A stretch of 64,000 nucleotides of DNA from contig NZ_OY760905.1 in assembly GCF_963664135.1 (NCBI RefSeq), positions 1,488,001 to 1,552,000 on the forward strand, in the 5' to 3' direction. The DNA is from an uncultured Acetobacterium sp. (GTDB lineage: Bacteria; Bacillota; Clostridia; Eubacteriales; Eubacteriaceae). The notes under the pieces were generated by a model. It searched no databases. It had not been told where the DNA came from and was given only the letters and a program-made list of their open reading frames with translations. Position 1 is the first letter of the stretch. Each line of letters starts with the position of its first letter. The position numbers and the translations under genes were made by a program. Shown here one piece after another: positions 16,981-24,910 of this stretch.

Positions 16981-17052
16981 CACAAGGGACGGTTCGTTTG
17001 TGCACTTATATTGAACTATTGAGGAAAGCACACAAAGAACCGTCCTCTCGTG
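16981..17052. repeat. Family B palindromic repeat, copy B2
   Basis: CACAAGGGACGGTTCGTTTG and CACAAAGAACCGTCCTCTCG form inverted arms around an AT-rich loop, between rapZ and yvcK. Confidence 0.75.
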
Positions 17053-17087
17053 TTTTTCCTACCTAACGTTCCTTTTTATAACCTACG

Positions 17088-17969
17088 CTAACGGTCGAGT
17101 CGGTTTCTTTTAATGTCGCGGTGTTTGAGGCTGGTTTCGTAGCCTTTTTCTTTTAGTGCCTTGTTTAAAAGATAGGCATAGGTGACCGATCGATGTTGGC
17201 CACCAGTACAGCCGATGGCAATTTCGACAGTATTTTTTGATACGGTCGAAAACTGGGGAATGACAAATTCCATCATATCCAGCAGTTTGTCATAAAATAT
17301 CTGAGCTTCCTGAAAAGACATGACATAATCTCTGACTACCTGATCCTCCCCGGTTAGATTTCTGAGTTCCTGTTTGTAGAAGGGATTTGGGAGAAATCGG
17401 ACGTCGAAAACAAAATCTGCGCCCATGGGACTTGCATACTTAAAACCAAAAGAGTATATCTTCACTTTGGGTTTGGAATCGTCGCGATTATTTTCGACCA
17501 ATTTTTTAAGTTCTTCTTTGAGGAATCTAATTTTCAGATCCGATGTATCGATCACATCATCAGCAAGTTCCCGAAGATTTTCCAAACTTTTTCGTTCCCG
17601 CTGGATCGCCTCCAATAGATTACCGGAAGTGTGAATCAGAGGATGATTACGCCGGGTTTCCTGATATCGGGACACCAGCACATCATCTCTGGCGTCTAAA
17701 AAGATCAGTTTGATGTCCTCTTTCATGGCCTTATATTCGTTGTATTCTGCCAAAGGGAAATCTTTTCCCTCTAAAAAGACGTCACCCCGGACATCGGTCA
17801 CCAGCGCTATTTTTTCAATTTCGGTTGCTGATTGCTGACATAAATTGATGAAAGTCACAATGAGTTGGGGCGGGATGTTTTCGACACAAAAAAAACCGAG
17901 ATCTTCGAGAATTTGTATCGCTTGGGATTTTCCGGCTCCTGACATACCTGTAATGATAATGATTTTCAT
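17088..17969 (-). CDS. rapZ: RNase adapter / nucleotide-binding protein RapZ (YvcJ)
   Basis: 293 aa. The N-terminal P-loop is ITGMSGAGKS, and the C-terminal domain has GCTGGQHRSVTYAYLLN. RapZ binds GlmZ RNA in E. coli; the Firmicute YvcJ hydrolyses GTP and affects competence. I rejected the longer frame from 18110 because it runs through repeat A4. The ATG at 17969 has AGGAGAAAG before it and gives the normal length. Confidence 0.95.
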   Translation of the reverse strand: MKIIIITGMSGAGKSQAIQILEDLGFFCVENIPPQLIVTFINLCQQSATEIEKIALVTDVRGDVFLEGKDFPLAEYNEYKAMKEDIKLIFLDARDDVLVSRYQETRRNHPLIHTSGNLLEAIQRERKSLENLRELADDVIDTSDLKIRFLKEELKKLVENNRDDSKPKVKIYSFGFKYASPMGADFVFDVRFLPNPFYKQELRNLTGEDQVVRDYVMSFQEAQIFYDKLLDMMEFVIPQFSTVSKNTVEIAIGCTGGQHRSVTYAYLLNKALKEKGYETSLKHRDIKRNRLDR

Positions 17970-18077
17970 GACTTTCTCCTTTTTTGTGATGAGTTCTTCA
18001 CCTATGGAGGACTCATTTTCCGTTATTAAGATTGGTTTATGCGGTTGCGGGACGTTTCGTTTGTCATACGGAATCGC

Positions 18078-18160
18078 CCGGTCATGACACGGGGACGCGA
18101 CGATTGTCATTCTGAATAGTAGTGGGCTGACATTCGTATCGTCCCCATGTCATGCCCTAT
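18078..18160. repeat. Family A palindromic repeat, copy A4
   Basis: CATGACACGGGGACG / CGTCCCCATGTCATG arms, then CCCTAT. It lies 17 nt behind the stop of the PHP gene at 18175. The loop differs from A1/A3, but the GGGCTGACA block is kept. Confidence 0.8.
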
Positions 18161-18174
18161 CTGTATCTCGTGTA

Positions 18175-18906
18175 TTATTCTTCGATGTTGATGATCCGGC
18201 TGATGGGGATGCCCGAGGTGTTGATGGTTTCGGGCGTGTTGCGCATATCACCCAGAGCGTGAATGCTATGGGCATCGCTGTTAATAGCAAAGTCTACCGG
18301 ATATTGCATAGCAATTTTAATTTCTTCAGGGTTTAGATGGTCGTGGCGAGGATTGATCTCTAGAATGACGCCGTTTTCGGCAGCCGCTTTGGCCACCGGT
18401 TCGATATTAATGGGCATTTTATCTCCGGGATGGGTGATCAGTTTAATGTCATGCCGCTCCATCATTTTTATGTAGGTGCGGGTATTCATATCAACCACAT
18501 ATTTTCTTAGAAATGGCAGCACCCGAGCAGCATAATTGGGAATCGCAAAGACAAAAATATCTTTAATACTGGCTGGGAAATAGCCGTAGTGGTACCCGGC
18601 TGAGATCCAGTCGCAATATTTTTTTTCTTCTTCCTTAATATCAATGTTGCCGGCTGCCCCGGTAATGTTGGATTCGACCGAGAGATAGATGTCAATGTCG
18701 TCGTATTTCTTATTGAGTTCATCAATTTCTGCTCGCATTTTTGCAAAATGTCGTTTTCGCACTCCAAAAACCGGATGGCTACGGCCATGATCGGAAATGG
18801 TGATGGCTTTCAGGCCAATTTTACGACCCTGTTCCACCATCTCAGCGATGGTGTTTTTGCCATGACTATAGGTTGTATGGGTATGCATATCATGTGTTAT
18901 TTTCAT
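18175..18906 (-). CDS. PHP-domain phosphoesterase (YcdX-like)
   Basis: 243 aa metal-dependent hydrolase. The metal ligands are seen in HDMHTHTTYSHG, ITISDHGRSH, the single GYHYGYF region, ITHPGD and the final NSDAHSIHALGDM. The family (YcdX type) removes phosphate from small molecules; the true substrate is uncertain. It lies 6 nt behind murB, so it is cotranscribed with it. Confidence 0.87.
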   Translation of the reverse strand: MKITHDMHTHTTYSHGKNTIAEMVEQGRKIGLKAITISDHGRSHPVFGVRKRHFAKMRAEIDELNKKYDDIDIYLSVESNITGAAGNIDIKEEEKKYCDWISAGYHYGYFPASIKDIFVFAIPNYAARVLPFLRKYVVDMNTRTYIKMMERHDIKLITHPGDKMPINIEPVAKAAAENGVILEINPRHDHLNPEEIKIAMQYPVDFAINSDAHSIHALGDMRNTPETINTSGIPISRIINIEE

Positions 18907-18912
18907 TGGTTT

Positions 18913-19818
18913 CTAGTCGTTTCCGATGACGATGACTTCGGTTTTTAGATCGACGTTAAATTTTTCTTTGACACCGACTTGAATGGCATGGATGAGATTG
19001 AGGATGTCGCTGGCGGTGGCACCGCCTTTGTTGATAACAAAGCCGCTGTGCTTTTCAGATACCTGGGCTCCACCAATGGAATACCCTCTAAACCCGGCAT
19101 CTTGTACCAGTTTGCCGGCGTAGTAGCCGACTGGTCTGCGAAAGGTGCTGCCAGCACTGGGATACTCCAATGGTTGTTTTGTCTGTCTTTGGGTGTTTAA
19201 GTCGAGCATTTTTTCTTCAATGGCCTGATAATCGCCTTTTTTCAGTTCAATTTCAACGCTGACCAGAACCCAATTGTGTTGTTGCAGAATGCTGGATCGA
19301 TATCCAAAAGCACATTCTGAATTGGGAATGGTTTTCAAGCTGCCGTCTTCGGTGATCACCTGAATGCTTTTAATGACACCCTTCATTTCGCCGTCATAGG
19401 CACCCGCGTTCATGGTAACAGCTCCGCCCAGACTGCCAGGAATACCGGATGCAAATTCCAGGCCAGTGAGTTTTTCTTCCAGGGCAATAGTGGCCAGATC
19501 TTTCAGGCTAATCCCCGGTTCAGCAATGAGAGTTTCACTTTCAGTATTAACATGACTCAAGGCTTTGGTATTGATGATGATTCCGCTGTAGCCACCATCT
19601 CTCACGATGAGGTTACTGCCATTACCCATAATATAGAGGTTTTTTTGTGATTTCTTGCAGATTGCCAGTACTTTTTGTAATTCTTCTTTTGATTGGGGCA
19701 TTAAAAAAAGGTCTGCCGGACCCCCAACCTTAAATGATGTATGGTCTTTCATGGGTTCATTTTCTTTTATATTTTCGATGGCCATGATGGCTTTCAAGTT
19801 ATTGATTGTATTATTCAT
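18913..19818 (-). CDS. murB: UDP-N-acetylenolpyruvoylglucosamine reductase MurB
   Basis: 301 aa; reduces UDP-GlcNAc-enolpyruvate to UDP-MurNAc in peptidoglycan synthesis. FAD-binding motifs YIMGNGSNLIVRDGG and LEFASGIPGSLGGAV are present, and the active-site region YPSAGSTFRRP has the Ser of type II (Gram-positive) MurB. I chose the ATG at 19818 (MNNTINNLK) behind GAGAGGAAT; the long upstream extension is not family-like. It is the first gene of the block. Confidence 0.96.
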   Translation of the reverse strand: MNNTINNLKAIMAIENIKENEPMKDHTSFKVGGPADLFLMPQSKEELQKVLAICKKSQKNLYIMGNGSNLIVRDGGYSGIIINTKALSHVNTESETLIAEPGISLKDLATIALEEKLTGLEFASGIPGSLGGAVTMNAGAYDGEMKGVIKSIQVITEDGSLKTIPNSECAFGYRSSILQQHNWVLVSVEIELKKGDYQAIEEKMLDLNTQRQTKQPLEYPSAGSTFRRPVGYYAGKLVQDAGFRGYSIGGAQVSEKHSGFVINKGGATASDILNLIHAIQVGVKEKFNVDLKTEVIVIGND

Positions 19819-19833
19819 ATCATTATTCCTCTC

Positions 19834-19852
19834 GCACAAAGTCCCCTTGTGC
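19834..19852. repeat. Short palindrome related to family B
   Basis: GCACAAAGTCCCCTTGTGC, just upstream of murB: a GCACAA/TTGTGC palindrome with the GTCCCC block of family B. It is probably a remnant. Confidence 0.4.
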
Positions 19853-19921
19853 TTCCGTCTTTTTTTATTGTTTGTGTTTAATAACATCTTCATAATACCA
19901 TTATTTGTCTGGATTCGCCAC

Positions 19922-19948
19922 AAAAAAAGACCCTTTACGGGTCTTTTT
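19922..19948 (-). terminator. Rho-independent terminator behind comF
   Basis: AAAGACCC / GGGTCTTT stem followed by a T run on the minus strand. Confidence 0.87.
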
Positions 19949-19957
19949 AAGAATCTT

Positions 19958-20713
19958 TTATTCTGCTACAGCACAGACAGTGGCGATGCAGATCTGCGCT
20001 ACTCCGGCTTCCAAAAGGGTGGCACTGGTTTCAGCCAGGGTAGCGCCGGTGGTCAGTACATCATCCACCAGCAGGACAGTTTTGTTTTGAATGGTGTCGA
20101 TCTGTGCTACCGTAAAGGCCCCGGTGAGATTCCGTAATCGTTCTTCCCGACCCTGACCAATTTGGTGAGGGGTATCCCGACTGCGGATGAGATATTGACT
20201 TCCCAATGTCAGTGCTTTTTTATTTACGCCAGCCTGATTGATCGCTTCCAGGATCCCCTGAGCTATTTTCTCACTTTGGTTATAACCCCGTTCTTCAAGA
20301 CGATTGGGATGAAGCGGGACGGGGATGATCAGGTCTATTTCTTTGACCCAACTTTTTTTAGCCATAACCTGTCCCATTTGCGTGCCGACCCAGATACCCA
20401 GATGCGGACGGTCTTTAAATTTGATGGCATGAACTAAATTTTTCCCAATGGTTTCATAGCGCAGGTGAGCGTAACCGCCGGAAAACGGGAGATTGTGTTT
20501 TGCACAGGGCGTACACAATTGACGATCATGACGAAAAATCGGCCGTCCACATTTTACGCAGGTGGGATTGTTGATAAGCGGCAGTTCATCCTCGCATTGC
20601 CGACACAAGAATCGGTCGGTCACAAAAAGCACCTTGCCACAGATCGGACAGGTTCCGTTTTTGAGAAAAAGGTTGTGTTCGAGAAAGGTCAGGAGGATTT
20701 CTTTCAGGTTCAT
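19958..20713 (-). CDS. comF: ComF family phosphoribosyltransferase-like protein
   Basis: 251 aa. The N-terminal zinc-finger region has CPICGKVL, CRQCEDEL, CVKCGRPI and CTPCAK, and the PRTase signature VLLVDDVLTTGATLAE lies near the C-terminus. ComF acts in uptake and processing of transforming DNA in B. subtilis; in anaerobes its role is less clear. It lies behind recD2 with repeat A5 between them. Confidence 0.93.
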   Translation of the reverse strand: MNLKEILLTFLEHNLFLKNGTCPICGKVLFVTDRFLCRQCEDELPLINNPTCVKCGRPIFRHDRQLCTPCAKHNLPFSGGYAHLRYETIGKNLVHAIKFKDRPHLGIWVGTQMGQVMAKKSWVKEIDLIIPVPLHPNRLEERGYNQSEKIAQGILEAINQAGVNKKALTLGSQYLIRSRDTPHQIGQGREERLRNLTGAFTVAQIDTIQNKTVLLVDDVLTTGATLAETSATLLEAGVAQICIATVCAVAE

Positions 20714-20748
20714 GGTTACCTCACGAGGGCATTTGATTTAGGTTTCGG

Positions 20749-20826
20749 CCCGGGCGTGACATGGGGACATTTCGAATTTCATTCCTATCGGGCTGACATC
20801 CGTAACGTCCCCAAGTCACACCCTAC
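20749..20826. repeat. Family A palindromic repeat, copy A5
   Basis: GTGACATGGGGAC / GTCCCCAAGTCAC arms and a GGGCTGACA block in the loop, then CCCTAC. It starts directly behind the recD2 stop. Confidence 0.8.
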
Positions 20827-20827
20827 T

Positions 20828-23041
20828 TTACACCATCGGGTGTTTGATGTAGGCGATGATGCGGTCGCGGAGGGCGGTTTGGCGGTTTTGGGATTCGGTT
20901 GATTTGATCATCTGCCGGAACATATACTGGTTGCCCATCAGGATCAGCAGTTTTTTTGCCCGGGTAACGGCGGTATACAGGAGTTTTCGGTTAAGAAACA
21001 GCGGCGGGCCGCCAACGATGGGCATGACCACAACTGGGAACTCGCTGCCCTGGCTTTTGTGAACGGTCATTGCATAGGCGTGGGTGATTTCATCCATTTG
21101 GTCAAAATCATAGGTTACCCGCTTGCCATCATTAAATAAAATCGCAAACGATTTTTCGCGGTTGCTGATGCTTTCCAGAATGCCGATATCGCCGTTGTAA
21201 ATCCCTTCGCCCTGTTCCATGGTATAGGTGTCGTCCCATTTGATCCGGTAATTATTTTTGATCTGCATGACCTTGTCCCCTTCCCGATAAATCACCAGGC
21301 CAAACTCGCGCTGGGCGGCATTTTCTCGGGGCGGATTGAGGACCGCCTGAAGTTCCCGGTTGAGATTGATAACCCCCACTTTGCCGTTTTTCATGGGGGA
21401 AATCACCTGAATATCATGGATACTGTCGAAACCTTTGGCAATGGGAAGACGGGTCGTCACTAATTCTAAAATATCCCGCAAGAGCTTATCGCCATCATTT
21501 TTATTGAGAAACAAAAAGTCACTGTCGTTGTTGATATCCGGAAACCGGCCATGATTGATTTCAAAGGCATTGACCGAAATCATACTTTCTTCTGACTGAC
21601 GGTAAATCCGCTCCAGGCTCAACACCTTAACGGCACCGCTTTCAATGATATCCTTTAAGACGTTACCGGGTCCCACCGACGGCAACTGGTCGGCATCCCC
21701 AACCATAATCAGGCGGGTACCAGGCTGAACGGCCATCAGGAGGCTATCCATCAACAGAATATCAATCATCGACGATTCATCGACGATGATGGCGTCGACA
21801 TCAAGTTGGTTGGTTTCGTCTTTGCTGAAACTGGGGAAATCGTCGTCCTGGCTATATTCATATTCCAGCAGTCGATGGATGGTTTTAGCTTCATTGCCAG
21901 TGGTTTCGGTAATCCGCTTGGCCGCTCGGCCGGTGGGGGCTGCTAGAACGGTTTTTAAACCGAGGTCTTTAAAAATCCGAACGATCCCATTGATGATGGT
22001 GGTCTTTCCGGTTCCCGGGCCACCGGTAATCACAATAACGCCGTTGTTCATCGCCGCGGCAATCGCTTCACGCTGTTTGTTGTCCAAAATAATTGACATA
22101 TCCCGCTCGTAATCTTTGATTTTTTCTTCAATATTAACATTGGCAATTTTATAGGTCATCTGGCTGATTCTGGCCATCGAAAGAGCCGTGTTGTCTTCAG
22201 CCTCGTAGAGGTTTCGGGGATAGTAAACCCGTTGATCTTCGACATCCTCCTGGATGATTCGCCCCAACAAAACCAGCTCGCCCAGTTGAGCATTTATTTC
22301 GTCTTCGTCGACGCCTAAAATCCGGGAACTGGTTTGAATGAGCTCTGTTTCGGTCATATAGGTATTGCCCCGATTATAGCATTCACCCAGTGAATAATTA
22401 ATCCCTGCCAGGATACGGCCAGGACTATTGAGTTCAAACCCCAGGTGGTTGGCAATTTGATCGGCAATTTTAAACCCGATCCCCCGGATGTCATCAATCA
22501 TTTGATAGGGATTGTTAAGGAGAACCGAAATCGTGTCAAATTTGTAGGTCTTGTAGAGCTTCATGGCCCAGTTGGCCGAAATGCCATAGTCCTGGATCTG
22601 GATCATGATCTGCCGGACTTCCCGTTGCTCGTGATACACCTCTTTGATCCCTTCCAGGGTTTTCTTGCCGATGCCCTTGATTTCGGACAGACGCTCGGGG
22701 TTATTATCCAGGATATCCAAAGTTTCTTCACCAAAACGGGCGACAATGGCCTTAGCAGTTTTTTCGCCGATACCGGGGAGGATGCCGGAGGATAAGTACC
22801 GGGTGATCCCTTCGGTGGAAGTGGGGATTTCCATGGCATAAGTTTCCATTGTAAACTGGTCACCGTAATTTTTGTGTTCGGTCCAGTAGCCGGTCAGTTT
22901 GAGGTATTCCCCGTGATTCAGTTCGTCAAAATTACCCACTACGGTTACGAGATCGCCGTCGATGTCAAAATGAGCTACGGTGTAGCCGTTATTGCTATTT
23001 CTAAAGACGATGTGCTCCACCGTTCCCTTAATGCTTTCCAT
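20828..23041 (-). CDS. recD2: RecD2 family ATP-dependent DNA helicase
   Basis: 737 aa superfamily 1B 5'-3' helicase of the RecD2/TraA type. An N-terminal OB-like domain and tandem helix-hairpin-helix motifs (about 85-200: LSSGILPGIGEKTAKAIV, LSEIKGIGKKTLEGI) precede Walker A at about 340 (ITGGPGTGKTT), DESSMID and the C-terminal AMTVHKSQGSEFPVVVM motif VI. RecD2 lacks RecBC partners and acts in mismatch or replication-fork repair in Bacillus. The start has CAGGAGC upstream. Confidence 0.95.
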   Translation of the reverse strand: MESIKGTVEHIVFRNSNNGYTVAHFDIDGDLVTVVGNFDELNHGEYLKLTGYWTEHKNYGDQFTMETYAMEIPTSTEGITRYLSSGILPGIGEKTAKAIVARFGEETLDILDNNPERLSEIKGIGKKTLEGIKEVYHEQREVRQIMIQIQDYGISANWAMKLYKTYKFDTISVLLNNPYQMIDDIRGIGFKIADQIANHLGFELNSPGRILAGINYSLGECYNRGNTYMTETELIQTSSRILGVDEDEINAQLGELVLLGRIIQEDVEDQRVYYPRNLYEAEDNTALSMARISQMTYKIANVNIEEKIKDYERDMSIILDNKQREAIAAAMNNGVIVITGGPGTGKTTIINGIVRIFKDLGLKTVLAAPTGRAAKRITETTGNEAKTIHRLLEYEYSQDDDFPSFSKDETNQLDVDAIIVDESSMIDILLMDSLLMAVQPGTRLIMVGDADQLPSVGPGNVLKDIIESGAVKVLSLERIYRQSEESMISVNAFEINHGRFPDINNDSDFLFLNKNDGDKLLRDILELVTTRLPIAKGFDSIHDIQVISPMKNGKVGVINLNRELQAVLNPPRENAAQREFGLVIYREGDKVMQIKNNYRIKWDDTYTMEQGEGIYNGDIGILESISNREKSFAILFNDGKRVTYDFDQMDEITHAYAMTVHKSQGSEFPVVVMPIVGGPPLFLNRKLLYTAVTRAKKLLILMGNQYMFRQMIKSTESQNRQTALRDRIIAYIKHPMV

Positions 23042-23086
23042 GTTTTGCTCCTGTGATTTACAGATTATTAGGTTAATTATAGCACA

Positions 23087-23114
23087 AAAAAAGACCCATT
23101 ATTGGGTCTTTTTT
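23087..23114 (-). terminator. Terminator of the hyd operon
   Basis: AAGACCCA / TGGGTCTT stem, TTAT loop and T run on the minus strand, 25 nt behind the hydA stop. Confidence 0.9.
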
Positions 23115-23139
23115 ATTGACTATATCGTTTTTTAAATGA

Positions 23140-24891
23140 TTAAACCAATTTTGGTTTTTGTGAGTAAGTCGTATGCAGCAGGTGATGCGATTTATGACCA
23201 TTCGGTTCGCCCAAATATTCTTCATAAATACGGATAACCGCTGGACTTTGGTGTGATTTACGGTATTTTGTGATTTTTGCATCTGAAACATACAAAGCTT
23301 TGGCTCTTTCAGCGCGAATATCAACATCCATTTTTTCTTTTGCTGGAACAATGGATTGACCGCCACCGTTAACACAACCGCCTGGGCATCCCATCAATTC
23401 GATGAAATGAGTATCAGCTAATTCGCCGGCTTTTAATTGTTTCATAACCTTATCAATGTTACTTCCGCCACTGGCAACGACTAATTTAACAGCCAGATCA
23501 GGTGTTACATCAACAGTTGCGGTTTTGATCCCTTGAACACCACGAACCATTTCGTAGTCAATTTCCTGAATATCTTTTTTGTTTAAGATATCAGCAAGTG
23601 TTCGTACTGCCGCTTCCATAACACCACCGGTAGCACCGAAAATAACAGCTGCTCCAGTGTATTCGCCATAGTAATCATCAAAATCTTCTTTTGGAAGTTT
23701 ATCAAAGATAATTCTGGCTTCTTTAATCATACGAGCAAGTTCGCGAGTTGTGATTGAAATATCAACATCAGGAATTCCATCAACTTTTAATTCTTCTCGT
23801 TTAAGTTCGTATTTTTTTGCTGTACATGGCATAACTGAAACTACAACCATGTCTTTAGGATCAATGCCGTTTGTTTCGGCATAATGGCTTTTTAGTAATG
23901 CACCAGTAATCTGTTGTGGTGATTTACAGCTTGACAGATGTGGTAAAAATTCTGGGTAGTAGGTTTCGATGTATGAAATCCAACCTGGTGAACAAGATGT
24001 GATCATTGGCAGAACGCCGCCGTTGGTAACACGACCAAGAAGCTCAGTTCCTTCTTCCATAATGGTAACATCGGCACCGAAGCCGGTATCAAATACTTTA
24101 TCAAAGCCAAGTCTTCTCAGGGCTGCTGCCATTTGATCGGTAACAGGTGTTCCCATTGGGTATCCGAATTCTTCACCCAAAGATGCTCGAACTGCAGGTG
24201 CTGTTTCTACGATAACAGTTTTGGTTGGATCGGCAATTGCATCCCAAACTCGCTGAATATCAGATTTTTCTTTTAAAGCGCCAACTGGGCAATTGATAAT
24301 ACATTGTCCACATCGGATACAGCCAACATCTGCCAATGATTTTCCAAAGACAGGTTGAACCTGTGATGTAAATCCACGGCCTACGCTACCAAGAACGGCA
24401 ACATTTTGAACGTTTGTACATACAGATACACAACGCTTACAAAGAATACATTTGCTTTCATCTCGGACAATTGAGTCAGATTTATCATCAATCAATTTTC
24501 CCGATTTTTCGCCTTCAAAAGGAATTTCAGCAACACCTAAATCAGTTGCTAATGACTGTAATTCACAGTTTTCGCTACGGATACAAGTTGTACATTCTCT
24601 GTTATGGTTTGAAAGAATCAGTTCAAGATTTACGCGTCGTGCTTCTCTTACTTTTGGAGAGTTTGTTAATACTTCGATGCCATTAGCAACTGGGTAAACA
24701 CAAGCGGCTTGTAAAGCTCTTGCTCCTGCAATTTCAACTAAACACATACGGCATGCACCAATTTCGTTAACGTCTTTCAGGTAACAAAGGGTTGGAATGT
24801 CAATATTACATGTTCTAGCTGCTTCTAAGATAGTTGTTCCTTCTGGAACAGTCATTTCTTGTCCGTTTATTTTAAAAGTAATCTCTTTCAT
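23140..24891 (-). CDS. hydA: Electron-bifurcating [FeFe] hydrogenase catalytic subunit
   Basis: 583 aa. An N-terminal [2Fe-2S] domain (C.....GACRMC...C), a His/Cys [4Fe-4S] site (HNRECTTCIRSENC) and two 4Fe-4S motifs (CILCKRCVSVC, CIRCGQCIINCPVGA) precede the H-cluster domain. That domain has TSCSPGW, MPCTAKKYE and MGCPGGCVNGGGQ. With HydB/C/D it couples H2 oxidation to reduction of ferredoxin and NAD+ (shown in A. woodii and T. maritima). The L1 motif has Ser where many enzymes have the second Cys. I chose the ATG at 24891 behind GAGGAGG. Cytoplasmic. Confidence 0.95.
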   Translation of the reverse strand: MKEITFKINGQEMTVPEGTTILEAARTCNIDIPTLCYLKDVNEIGACRMCLVEIAGARALQAACVYPVANGIEVLTNSPKVREARRVNLELILSNHNRECTTCIRSENCELQSLATDLGVAEIPFEGEKSGKLIDDKSDSIVRDESKCILCKRCVSVCTNVQNVAVLGSVGRGFTSQVQPVFGKSLADVGCIRCGQCIINCPVGALKEKSDIQRVWDAIADPTKTVIVETAPAVRASLGEEFGYPMGTPVTDQMAAALRRLGFDKVFDTGFGADVTIMEEGTELLGRVTNGGVLPMITSCSPGWISYIETYYPEFLPHLSSCKSPQQITGALLKSHYAETNGIDPKDMVVVSVMPCTAKKYELKREELKVDGIPDVDISITTRELARMIKEARIIFDKLPKEDFDDYYGEYTGAAVIFGATGGVMEAAVRTLADILNKKDIQEIDYEMVRGVQGIKTATVDVTPDLAVKLVVASGGSNIDKVMKQLKAGELADTHFIELMGCPGGCVNGGGQSIVPAKEKMDVDIRAERAKALYVSDAKITKYRKSHQSPAVIRIYEEYLGEPNGHKSHHLLHTTYSQKPKLV

Positions 24892-24910
24892 TATTCTGAT
24901 AACCTCCTCA

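Noticed and set aside
17970..18110. Longer N-terminus for rapZ starting at 18110
   Set aside because: The added 47 codons lie partly in repeat A4, have no ribosome site and are not family-like.
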